DNA from: Nitrososphaerota archaeon
GTDB lineage: Archaea; Thermoproteota; Nitrososphaeria; Nitrososphaerales; UBA183
DNA length: 10,171 bases
Direction: 5' to 3'
Assembly (NCBI GenBank): GCA_029784795.1
Contig: JAFMAW010000026.1
Coordinates: 1 to 10,171, forward strand
Positions 1 through 5,549 of this stretch are shown here, piece by piece. The position numbers and the translations under genes are program-made. Each line of letters starts with the position of its first letter. The stretch's first letter is position 1. Under the pieces are notes generated by a model, which had not been told where the DNA came from, ran no database searches, and saw nothing but the letters and a program-made list of their open reading frames with translations.

Positions 1-158
1 TCTTCCTTTGCTGACGTAGGAAGACGAGAGACGGGGCGGGAAGGCGCAATCACAGCAGGTATCAGGATGAGGAGACCGAAGAGCGATATGAGGTAGTAGC
101 CAACGCCTGCGCCCAGCACAATCAGGAAGGCGCCGAAGATGACTAGGTTCTTGTTCAA
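1..158 (-). CDS. Small membrane protein, 5' part only (runs off the window)
   Basis: Not recognised. Reading leftward from a TTG start at 158-156, the frame stays open for 52 codons to the window edge, so the C-terminus is missing. Residues about 4-38 are almost continuously hydrophobic (LVIFGAFLIVLG, then GYYLISLFGLLILIPAVIAP) and probably form a two-helix membrane hairpin, followed by a Pro/Arg/Ser-rich tail. I chose the TTG because a TATA-like CTTAATAC (190-183) lies about 28 bp upstream, fitting a leaderless archaeal transcript. The DedA gene in this window also appears to use a TTG start. It lies 35 bp downstream of the tRNA-Val gene on the same strand but seems to have its own promoter. 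Function unknown. Confidence 0.6.
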   Translation of the reverse strand, partial: MNKNLVIFGAFLIVLGAGVGYYLISLFGLLILIPAVIAPSRPVSRLPTSAKE

Positions 159-181
159 GCTAGCCTAATGAGACGGCTGCG

Positions 182-190
182 AGTATTAAG
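182..190 (-). promoter_or_regulatory. TATA-like box for the 1-158 gene
   Basis: CTTAATAC on the minus strand is centred about 28 bp upstream of the TTG start at 158. This is typical archaeal TATA spacing for a leaderless or nearly leaderless mRNA. It sits just beyond the 3' end of the tRNA gene. The same TTAATAC core recurs at 9097-9103. Confidence 0.45.
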
Positions 191-225
191 GATTGGTGGG
201 CCGGGGCGGAGTTGAACCGCCGACC

Positions 226-241
226 TTGGCGCGTCTGCTGT
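226..241 (-). other. tRNA-Val intron 3, 16 nt, variable loop (44/45)
   Basis: The central helix is G247-G-C-G244 with C231-G-C-C228. The 5' bulge is A243 A242 | A241 and the 3' bulge is A227 A226 | G225. Outer pairs are C248-G224, A249-U223 and G250-C222. Cutting after the second base of each bulge removes exactly 16 nt and rebuilds the variable loop AGGUC. The outermost pair uses G250, the last base of intron 2. The inner helix is weak (C240-G232 only). Confidence 0.8.
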
Positions 242-249
242 TTCGCCGT

Positions 250-264
250 CTTCTGCTAGCAAGT
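250..264 (-). other. tRNA-Val intron 2, 15 nt, anticodon loop (36/37 or 37/38)
   Basis: The central helix is U270-C-U-G267 with C255-A-G-A252. The 5' bulge is A266 C265 | A264. The inner helix C263-U262 with A257-G256 closes a four-base loop. The 3' side is a relaxed bulge of up to five bases (A251 to G247), so this motif is weaker than the other two. Because A264 and A249 are identical, a cut at 36/37 or at the canonical 37/38 gives the same mature CUGACAC loop. Confidence 0.7.
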
Positions 265-272
265 GTCAGAGC

Positions 273-288
273 CTGACGGGCATGACCT
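273..288 (-). other. tRNA-Val intron 1, 16 nt, non-canonical site 28/29
   Basis: BHB evidence on the minus strand: the 4-bp central helix is G294-A-C-G291 with C278-G-U-C275. The 5' bulge is U290 C289 | A288 and the 3' bulge is A274 G273 | G272. The inner helix is G287-G286 with C280-C279, closing a five-base loop. Outer pairs are G295-C271 and A296-U270. Cutting after the second base of each bulge removes exactly 288-273. The central helix uses D-stem and position-26 bases, so it competes with D-arm folding. Confidence 0.8.
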
Positions 289-343
289 GACGTCCTAACC
301 ATGCTAGACGACCGGCCCGTGTGGTGCCCGCCTTCGAACCCGC

Positions 344-351
344 CTTTTATC
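344..351 (-). promoter_or_regulatory. TATA box of the tRNA-Val gene
   Basis: GATAAAAG on the minus strand (351-344) is centred about 29 bp upstream of the first tRNA base at 318. This is the normal distance for an archaeal TBP/TFB promoter starting near the mature 5' end. Confidence 0.6.
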
Positions 352-427
352 TTAGCATACCCCCACGCCCCGAAGGGGGTGGCGCCGTTCGCCGATTGAC
401 GAGATGGGAACCGCAACCGTTCTATCG

Positions 428-436
428 ATTAAATAG
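428..436 (+). promoter_or_regulatory. TATA box of the HMG-CoA reductase gene
   Basis: ATTAAATAG is centred near 432, 30 bp before the ATG at 462. This predicts a leaderless or very short-leader mRNA and supports 462 as the start over an upstream in-frame GTG at 321. Confidence 0.6.
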
Positions 437-461
437 CCAAGCGGACAGGCGGAGCAGACGG

Positions 462-1739
462 ATGACAGACAACTCCGAGCTCCAGGGCTTCTACAAGCTC
501 TCCATGGAAGAGAGGAGGGAGCTGCTAAGGAAGTCGACGGGCCTCACTGTGGAGGAGATTGGCATAGTTGCGGGCACCGGGTCTCTTCCTCCTGATACCG
601 CGGACCACATGATTGAGAACGTGGTGGGAGGATATACGTATCCCCTCGGGATAGCGACCAATTTTCTCATCAATGGGAAGGACTACCTCGTTCCTATGGC
701 GCTGGAGGAGCCTTCGGTCGTGGCCGCGGCGAGCAACGCCGCCAAGATGGCCAGGGTGAAGGGCGGGTTCAAGGTCACAAACTCGGGACCGGTCATGATC
801 GGTCAGATACAGACGGTCAACGTCCCGAAGCCAGAGGAGGCGAAGGCAAGGCTGCTCTCCAAGAAGGCTGACATCCTGAAGAAGGCTAACGAACAGGACC
901 CGATGCTCGTCTCCCTGGGCGGGGGCGCCAAGGACCTCAGCGTCAAGGTGCTCGCCAGCATAAAGGGACCCATGGTCATCGCCGAGCTCATCGTGAACAC
1001 CGGGGACGCCATGGGAGCCAACGCGGTCAACACCATGGCCGAGGCTGTTGCCCCCATGGTCGAAGAGATCACAGGGGGGAGGGTTTTCCTCAGGATCATC
1101 TCCAACTTGGCCGACAGGAGGCTGGTCAGGGCCACGGCTGTCTTCGACAAGGAGGCGATCGGGGGGGAAGAAGTGGTCGACGGGGTGGTCTTCGCCTACG
1201 CCTTCGCCGACGCAGACCCCTACAGGTGCGCCACCCACAACAAGGGGGTCATGAACGGGGTCGTAGCTGTTGGGATAGCCTGCGGTCAGGACATCAGGGC
1301 GCTGGAGGCCGGGGCGCACAGTTACGCCGCAAGGAGCGGGAAGTACAAGCCCCTTACGACCTGGGAGGAGAACTCCGATGGGGACCTGGTCGGTACGCTG
1401 GAGATGCCTATGGCCGTGGGCCTGGTTGGAGGCGCGGCGAGGACGCACCCGACCGCGAGGGCCGACATCAAGATACTGGGCGTGAAGACTGCGACGGAAC
1501 TGGGGGAGGTTATCGGGGCGGTTGGGCTGGCCCAGAACTTCGCCGCCCTCAGGGCCCTGGCGAGCGAAGGGATTCAGAGGGGGCACATGAAGTTGCATTC
1601 GCGAAACGTGGCAATCTCGGCAGGGGCCACTGGAGACCTCATAGACCTGGTCGCACAGAAGATGATTGAAGAGAGGAAGATCAGGTTCGACAGGGCGAAG
1701 GATCTTGTGGCAGAGCTTTCGAAGGATAAGAAGGCCTGA
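462..1739 (+). CDS. hmgA: Hydroxymethylglutaryl-CoA reductase, class II
   Basis: This cytosolic enzyme interconverts HMG-CoA and mevalonate plus CoA using a nicotinamide cofactor. In archaea it makes mevalonate for isoprenoid membrane lipids. The 425-residue product matches class II (Pseudomonas mevalonii type, about 428 residues) from end to end and lacks the class I N-terminal membrane region. Visible landmarks are the ENVVGGY substrate-binding segment (52-58), LEEPSVVAAAS with Glu83, the dinucleotide-binding DAMGAN motif (182-187), THNKG with Lys261, GQD with Asp277, and the C-terminal LHSRN with His379. These are the expected catalytic Glu/Lys/Asp/His. The start is set by the TATA box at 428-436 and by the family N-terminus (GFYKLSMEERRELL). 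An in-frame GTG at 321 would add 47 residues of Arg/Pro-rich, tRNA-promoter-derived sequence and is unlikely. Cofactor preference (NADH or NADPH) cannot be read here. Confidence 0.95.
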   Translation: MTDNSELQGFYKLSMEERRELLRKSTGLTVEEIGIVAGTGSLPPDTADHMIENVVGGYTYPLGIATNFLINGKDYLVPMALEEPSVVAAASNAAKMARVKGGFKVTNSGPVMIGQIQTVNVPKPEEAKARLLSKKADILKKANEQDPMLVSLGGGAKDLSVKVLASIKGPMVIAELIVNTGDAMGANAVNTMAEAVAPMVEEITGGRVFLRIISNLADRRLVRATAVFDKEAIGGEEVVDGVVFAYAFADADPYRCATHNKGVMNGVVAVGIACGQDIRALEAGAHSYAARSGKYKPLTTWEENSDGDLVGTLEMPMAVGLVGGAARTHPTARADIKILGVKTATELGEVIGAVGLAQNFAALRALASEGIQRGHMKLHSRNVAISAGATGDLIDLVAQKMIEERKIRFDRAKDLVAELSKDKKA

Positions 1740-1761
1740 TTACGCGCCGGCGTTGAAAGTC

Positions 1762-1768
1762 CTATAAG
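1762..1768 (+). promoter_or_regulatory. TATA box of the DedA-family gene
   Basis: CTATAAG is centred about 29 bp before the TTG at 1794, in the 54-bp gap after the reductase gene. The DedA gene therefore probably has its own promoter. A perfect 10-bp palindrome, GGTCGCGACC (1780-1789), lies between this box and the start. Confidence 0.55.
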
Positions 1769-1793
1769 CCGACCGGAAGGGTCGCGACCGAAT

Positions 1794-2582
1794 TTGCCTG
1801 CGGAGAGCAGACGGCTGGATGCGGTGCTACCGAGGAGCCGCTACCTGCTTGCGGTCGCGCTTGTCGTCCTCGTCGTGGGCTCCCTTGAAGCTGCGGGCGC
1901 CATCGACCTCCCCTTTGGGGCGTGGTTCTCCTTCCTTACCGGCTCCGTCCTGTCCCAGTCCACCCTTACGAGCTTCATGACCAAGTACGGCTATGCCAGC
2001 ATCTTTGGGCTGATGGCGCTTGAGAGCGCGTCTCTCCCGGTCCCAAGTGAAGTCGTTCTTCCTATTGCCGGATTCTTCGTGCATACAGGCGTCCTGAACT
2101 TCTGGTTGGTCGTGGCAGTGAGCACCGTAGCAAGCCTGGTCGGGGCTCTTGTGGACTACTTCCTCGCAATCTGGCTGGGGAGGCCGTTCGTGGTGGGCCT
2201 CCTGCGGCTCTTCAGGCTGCACAGAGACCTGCTCGACAGGGCCGAGGCCTGGTTCGAGCGCTCAGCCCAGTGGACCGTCTTCGCCGCCAGATTCATACCC
2301 GGGCTCAGGACAGTCATATCTCTGCCGGCGGGGCTCTTCGAGATGAAACTCATGCGCTTCGTCGTGATGACGGTGGTCGGATGCTTCGCGTGGTCGGTCG
2401 TCCTCATATACGCCGGGATGATCGTTAGCTCAGCGCCGAGCAGCGCCTTCGCGACCTCGCCCGCCGTGGTGGACGGACTTTCGGGGATACTCGCCGCCGC
2501 GTCGGCCATCTACATCGGCTTCTACGTCTACGCAGGCAACCGGGGGAAGGCTGCGCCTACAGGTCCATCATCGGGACCTTGA
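1794..2582 (+). CDS. DedA/VTT-family membrane protein
   Basis: Integral membrane protein of the DedA (SNARE-associated, VTT-domain) family, 262 residues. Bacterial members include polyprenyl-phosphate and phospholipid flippases or scramblases; archaeal substrates are not established. Family marks in order: N-terminal membrane helix (18-35); amphipathic re-entrant segment with Glu77 and PVPSE (82-86); [16 protein letters not shown] (115-130), matching the usual G-x-x-x-x-D-Y-x-x-x-x-x-G-R pattern; the hallmark F-x-x-R-F-I-P-G-x-R-T (163-173) plus SLPAG (176-180), carrying conserved Arg166 and Arg172; then two C-terminal membrane helices (about 187-212 and 225-247). The TTG start is inferred from the TATA box 29 bp upstream; a few codons of uncertainty remain. 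The 3' end overlaps the convergent hutU gene by 26 bp. With mevalonate and polyprenol chemistry next door, a lipid-carrier role is attractive but is inference. Confidence 0.88.
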   Translation: MPAESRRLDAVLPRSRYLLAVALVVLVVGSLEAAGAIDLPFGAWFSFLTGSVLSQSTLTSFMTKYGYASIFGLMALESASLPVPSEVVLPIAGFFVHTGVLNFWLVVAVSTVASLVGALVDYFLAIWLGRPFVVGLLRLFRLHRDLLDRAEAWFERSAQWTVFAARFIPGLRTVISLPAGLFEMKLMRFVVMTVVGCFAWSVVLIYAGMIVSSAPSSAFATSPAVVDGLSGILAAASAIYIGFYVYAGNRGKAAPTGPSSGP

Positions 2583-4212
2583 CCCCTTTCGACTTCGCTG
2601 TCCTTATGGCATCTTCGTAGCCTGCGTCCACATGCCTCGCCACCCCTAGGCCGGGGTCGTTGGTGAGAGCCCTTTCGATCCTCGCGTCGGCTTCGGGGGT
2701 GCCGTCGCACAGGACAGCCAGACCTGCGTGGATGGAGTACCCGATCCCAACGCCACCGCCGTGATGGACAGAAACCCAGGACGAGCCTGAGACCGCGTTG
2801 AGCAGGGCATTGAGGATCGGCCAGTCTGCGATTGCGTCGGAACCGTCCTTCATCCCCTCGGTCTCGCGGTAGGGGGACGCCACGGAGCCCGAGTCCAGGT
2901 GGTCTCTCCCGATTATCACCGGCGCTGAGATCTTGCCGTCCTTCACCATGGCGTTGATTATCTTGCCGAACCTCGCCCTCTCGCCGTAGCCCAGCCAGCA
3001 GACCCGGGCCGGCAGGCCCTGGAAGCGGACCCTCTCGTGGGCCTTCTGGATCCACCTCACGAGCGACTGGTTTCCGGAGAACTCCTTGACCACGGCCTCG
3101 TCGGTGGCGTAGATGTCCTCTGGGTCCCCGGACAGGGCTGCCCATCGGAATGGTCCCCGCCCCTCGCAGAAGAGGGGTCTGATGTACTCTGGGACGAAAC
3201 CCGGTATCCTGAACGGGCCTTCAACCCCGGCGTCCTTGGCCATCTTCCTGATGTTGTTGCCGTACTCGAATGCTATGGCGCCGTTCTCCTGGAACTTCAG
3301 CATGGCCCTTACGTGCTTGGCGATGGACTTCATGGAGCGGTTCAGGTACGCCTGAGGGTCGGACGCCCTCAGCGACTCGGCCTCCTTCATCCCCAGGCCC
3401 TCGGGTATGTAGCCCGCGAGCGGGTCGTGGGCGGCCGTCTGGTCGGTGATGATGTCAGGCTTGAAGCCCGACTGGAGTAGTTCCGGGAGGATCTCCGCGG
3501 AGTTACCCAGCAGGGCGACTGAGAGTGGTTTCCCCTCGCCGGCGGCGTTTCGGACCAACTCGAGGGCTTCCTTGACGTCTTCTGTCATGACATCGCAGTA
3601 TTCCTTGTCGAGCCTGCGCTGTATGGCCCTCCTGTCCACTTCCACTATTAGGGCCACCCCGTCGTTCATGGTCACCGCCAGGGGCTGAGCCCCACCCATC
3701 TCTCCCAGGCCGGATGTGAGCGTAATCTTGCCCTTGAGCGAGCCGCCGAAGTGCTTGTTGGCGACGGCCGCGAGGGTCTCATAGGTCCCCTGGAGGATCC
3801 CCTGAGTTCCAATGTACATCCAACTCCCCGCTGTCATCTGGCCGAACATGGTGAGCCCCCGCTCTTCCAGTTCCCTGAAGTAAGCCCAGTCAGCCCACTT
3901 CGGGACCAGCATCGCGTTTGAAATGAGCACGCGCGGGGCAGCTGGAGTGGTCCTGAAGACCCCCACTGGCTTGCCGGACTGAATCAGCAGTGTCTCGTCG
4001 TTCTCGAGGGCCTTCAGGGACCGCACGATGGCGTCGAAGGCCTTCCACGACCTGGCGGCCCTACCTGTCCCCCCGTAGACTATCAGGTGCTCCGGGTCCT
4101 TGGCTACCTCGGGGTCGAGGTTGTTCATCAGCATCCTGAGGGCGGCTTCCTGGTGCCAGCCCTTGCAGGACAAGGTCGTCCCCCTCGGCGCCCTGACCTC
4201 GTGGTCTTGCAT
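2557..4212 (-). CDS. hutU: Urocanate hydratase (urocanase)
   Basis: Second step of histidine degradation: adds water to urocanate to give 4-imidazolone-5-propionate, using tightly bound NAD+ as an electrophile. The 551-residue product is full length for the family (about 550-560). Visible marks: [11 protein letters not shown] near the N-terminus (46-56); [20 protein letters not shown] (124-143); the Rossmann-type glycine motif [11 protein letters not shown] (167-177); and the urocanase signature [20 protein letters not shown] (397-416), with Cys405 in the place of the conserved active-site cysteine. The start at 4212 is supported by a TATA-like TCTTAAATC (4242-4234) about 26 bp upstream. It is divergent from hutI across a 95-bp gap, and its 3' end overlaps the DedA gene by 26 bp. 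I see no disruption or missing residue. Confidence 0.97.
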   Translation of the reverse strand: MQDHEVRAPRGTTLSCKGWHQEAALRMLMNNLDPEVAKDPEHLIVYGGTGRAARSWKAFDAIVRSLKALENDETLLIQSGKPVGVFRTTPAAPRVLISNAMLVPKWADWAYFRELEERGLTMFGQMTAGSWMYIGTQGILQGTYETLAAVANKHFGGSLKGKITLTSGLGEMGGAQPLAVTMNDGVALIVEVDRRAIQRRLDKEYCDVMTEDVKEALELVRNAAGEGKPLSVALLGNSAEILPELLQSGFKPDIITDQTAAHDPLAGYIPEGLGMKEAESLRASDPQAYLNRSMKSIAKHVRAMLKFQENGAIAFEYGNNIRKMAKDAGVEGPFRIPGFVPEYIRPLFCEGRGPFRWAALSGDPEDIYATDEAVVKEFSGNQSLVRWIQKAHERVRFQGLPARVCWLGYGERARFGKIINAMVKDGKISAPVIIGRDHLDSGSVASPYRETEGMKDGSDAIADWPILNALLNAVSGSSWVSVHHGGGVGIGYSIHAGLAVLCDGTPEADARIERALTNDPGLGVARHVDAGYEDAIRTAKSKGVKVPMMDL

Positions 4213-4307
4213 GACGCCATGAGCTTCGCATTCGATTTAAGACTTCGGCCTAACCGCGCCGGCAACCCTTATCATGAGTGGAGAGTGCACGCACGAGCGG
4301 CAACCGC
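4213..4307. promoter_or_regulatory. Divergent hutU/hutI promoter region
   Basis: This 95-bp gap holds back-to-back TATA-like boxes. TCTTAAATC on the minus strand (4242-4234) serves hutU about 26 bp from its ATG. CCTTATCAT on the plus strand (4267-4275) serves hutI about 37 bp from its ATG. CGGCAACC occurs twice (4259-4266 and 4299-4306), and a GTGCAC palindrome sits at 4285-4290. Either could be an operator, but both are short enough to be chance. Confidence 0.5.
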
Positions 4308-5549
4308 ATGTTTGACCTAGCTTTGATCCACGCGGGTGAACTTGTGACCTGCGCCGGGAGAGGGGGGACGGCAGAGGAGGAGCTGGAGGTCGTGGAGGAC
4401 GGGGCGCTCTTGGTCGCGAAAGGGAAGGTCGTCTGGACTGGGACGACCAGGCAGCTCCTACAGAAGAACCTGGGCAAGGCCAAGAAGAGCATCGATGCCC
4501 AAGGGAGCCTGGTGACTCCGGGCTTCGTTGACCCGCACACCCACCTCGTCTACGCGGGGAGCAGAGAGGACGAGCTTGAGAGGAAGGCCGCAGGGGAGAG
4601 CTACATTTCCATCCTTGCCGGAGGGGGCGGGATTCTGCGGACGGTCAGGGAGACCAGGGCATCCAGCGCCGCGGCGCTGGCCAGCGAATCAGTAGGGCGC
4701 CTCAGCCAGCTCATGAAGAATGGGGTGACAACGGCGGAGGTGAAGACAGGGTACGGCCTGGACCTTGCGGGAGAAACCAAAATGCTCGCCGCAATCCGGA
4801 GGCTCGGGAGGGTGTCTCCTGTGGAGCTGATTCCGACATTCCTGGGGCTCCATGCGAGACCCCCAGAGTTCAGAGATTCGAAGGAGTATGCGGATCACGT
4901 GACTCGCGACATCCTGCCTGCCGTGGCCGCAGAGAGGGATCGGCCTACGTTCTCCGATTGCTTCTGCGAAGCGGGCGTGTTTTCAGCGGCGGAGTGCTCA
5001 GCGTATCTCAGGGCGTCGAGGAGCCTCGGCTTCAGGCTGAAGATCCATGCGGACGAATTCGCCGAGTCAGGGGGGGCAGGGGTGGCCGCCGAACTCGGAT
5101 GCGTGTCGGCCGACCACCTGGGGAGGAGCGACATCTCGGGCGCGCGGGCCATGGCAAATCAAGGCGTAACCGCGGTGCTCCTTCCTGGGACTTCGCTCTA
5201 CTCCTCGATCCCTTACGCTGACGCTCGAGGGATAATCGCTGCGGGGTGCCGGGTGGCCCTGGGGACGGACCTCAGCCCGAACTCTTGGGTGGAGTCTCCG
5301 CAGTTCGTGATGAGCCTGGCGTGCACAGGCATGAGGATGACCCCCGCCCAGACGCTCCTTGGGTTCACCAAGCACGCAGCAGCTGCGGTCGCCAGGAGCG
5401 ACATAGGCGTGCTCGCCGAGGGGTCACAGGCTGACTTTGTGATCCATGGGGTGCCGGGTTACAGGTTCATCCCCTACCGCGTAGGCGGTTCCTACGTCCT
5501 GAGCGTGTTCAAGCGCGGTAGGCTGGTGTATGACTCCGGGGAGAGCTAG
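4308..5549 (+). CDS. hutI: Imidazolonepropionase
   Basis: Third step of histidine degradation: hydrolyses 4-imidazolone-5-propionate to N-formimidoyl-L-glutamate. It is a metal-dependent amidohydrolase-superfamily enzyme with a TIM barrel flanked by a small beta-domain. The 413-residue product shows the standard set: PGFVDPHTHLVYAG with metal ligands His77 and His79; the substrate-binding AEVKTGYGLD (143-152); PTFLGLHARPPEF with His182; KIHADEF with metal ligand His247; SADHL with His270; and GTDLSPNS with metal ligand Asp321. The ATG at 4308 (MFDLALIHAGEL) is preferred over an in-frame GTG at 4278 because the GTG lies directly behind the TATA box, upstream of the expected transcription start. 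Its stop codon overlaps that of convergent hutH. No frameshift seen. Confidence 0.96.
   Translation: MFDLALIHAGELVTCAGRGGTAEEELEVVEDGALLVAKGKVVWTGTTRQLLQKNLGKAKKSIDAQGSLVTPGFVDPHTHLVYAGSREDELERKAAGESYISILAGGGGILRTVRETRASSAAALASESVGRLSQLMKNGVTTAEVKTGYGLDLAGETKMLAAIRRLGRVSPVELIPTFLGLHARPPEFRDSKEYADHVTRDILPAVAAERDRPTFSDCFCEAGVFSAAECSAYLRASRSLGFRLKIHADEFAESGGAGVAAELGCVSADHLGRSDISGARAMANQGVTAVLLPGTSLYSSIPYADARGIIAAGCRVALGTDLSPNSWVESPQFVMSLACTGMRMTPAQTLLGFTKHAAAAVARSDIGVLAEGSQADFVIHGVPGYRFIPYRVGGSYVLSVFKRGRLVYDSGES

Larger units (their letters stand above)
194..318 (-). tRNA. tRNA-Val(GAC) interrupted by three short introns
   Basis: The acceptor strands are GGGCCGG (318-312) and CCGGCCC (204-198), followed by discriminator A (197) and an encoded CCA (196-194). 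The D arm is GUCU/GGAC with a loop containing GG. The T arm is GGCGG-UUCAACU-CCGCC (221-205). The 122 nt before CCA do not fold as one anticodon arm. Removing 288-273 (16 nt), 264-250 (15 nt) and 241-226 (16 nt) leaves 75 nt with anticodon stem UCGCU/GGCGA (U31-G39 wobble), loop CUGACAC (anticodon GAC) and variable loop AGGUC. The UCGUCUAGC D-arm lead, loop CUGACAC, variable AGGUC and A73 all match archaeal tRNA-Val from memory. Introns fall at about 28/29, 36/37 (or 37/38, same product) and 44/45. A TATA box lies upstream at 344-351. Exon and intron limits are manual inference from BHB pairing. Confidence 0.9.

Noticed and set aside
272..291. Direct repeat GTCAGG (291-286 and 277-272, minus strand) as a possible insertion scar
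   Set aside because: It lies inside the tRNA at intron 1 and is explained by the BHB pairing. Removing one 14-nt repeat unit does not restore a normal tRNA.
194..318. Alternative readings of the tRNA: anticodon CAU using stem GUCAG/CUGAC, or a Leu/Ser-type tRNA with a long variable arm
   Set aside because: The CAU reading leaves an oversized loop and 43 unexplained nt. The D arm lacks Leu/Ser features. Only the three-intron Val solution explains every base and restores all standard positions.
322..345. T-arm-like GGTTCGAA on the minus strand upstream of tRNA-Val, followed by CACCA, suggesting a second tRNA
   Set aside because: The flanks are G-rich on both sides (GCGGG and GCGGG) and cannot pair as a T stem. 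There is no acceptor or anticodon arm upstream.
321..461. In-frame GTG extension adding 47 residues to the HMG-CoA reductase
   Set aside because: The extension starts beside the tRNA promoter, contains the gene's own TATA box (428-436) and has no similarity to class II N-termini. The ATG at 462 has correct promoter spacing.
525..1598. Long open frame antisense to the HMG-CoA reductase gene (about 357 codons)
   Set aside because: The sequence is rich in Arg/Pro/Gly/His with no domain, as expected for the opposite strand of a GC-rich gene. The sense frame is a complete, well-conserved enzyme.
2528..3145. Open frame overlapping the 3' half of hutU on the same strand, about 205 codons
   Set aside because: Arg/Gly/Pro-rich shifted-frame translation of hutU, which itself is intact and conserved throughout.
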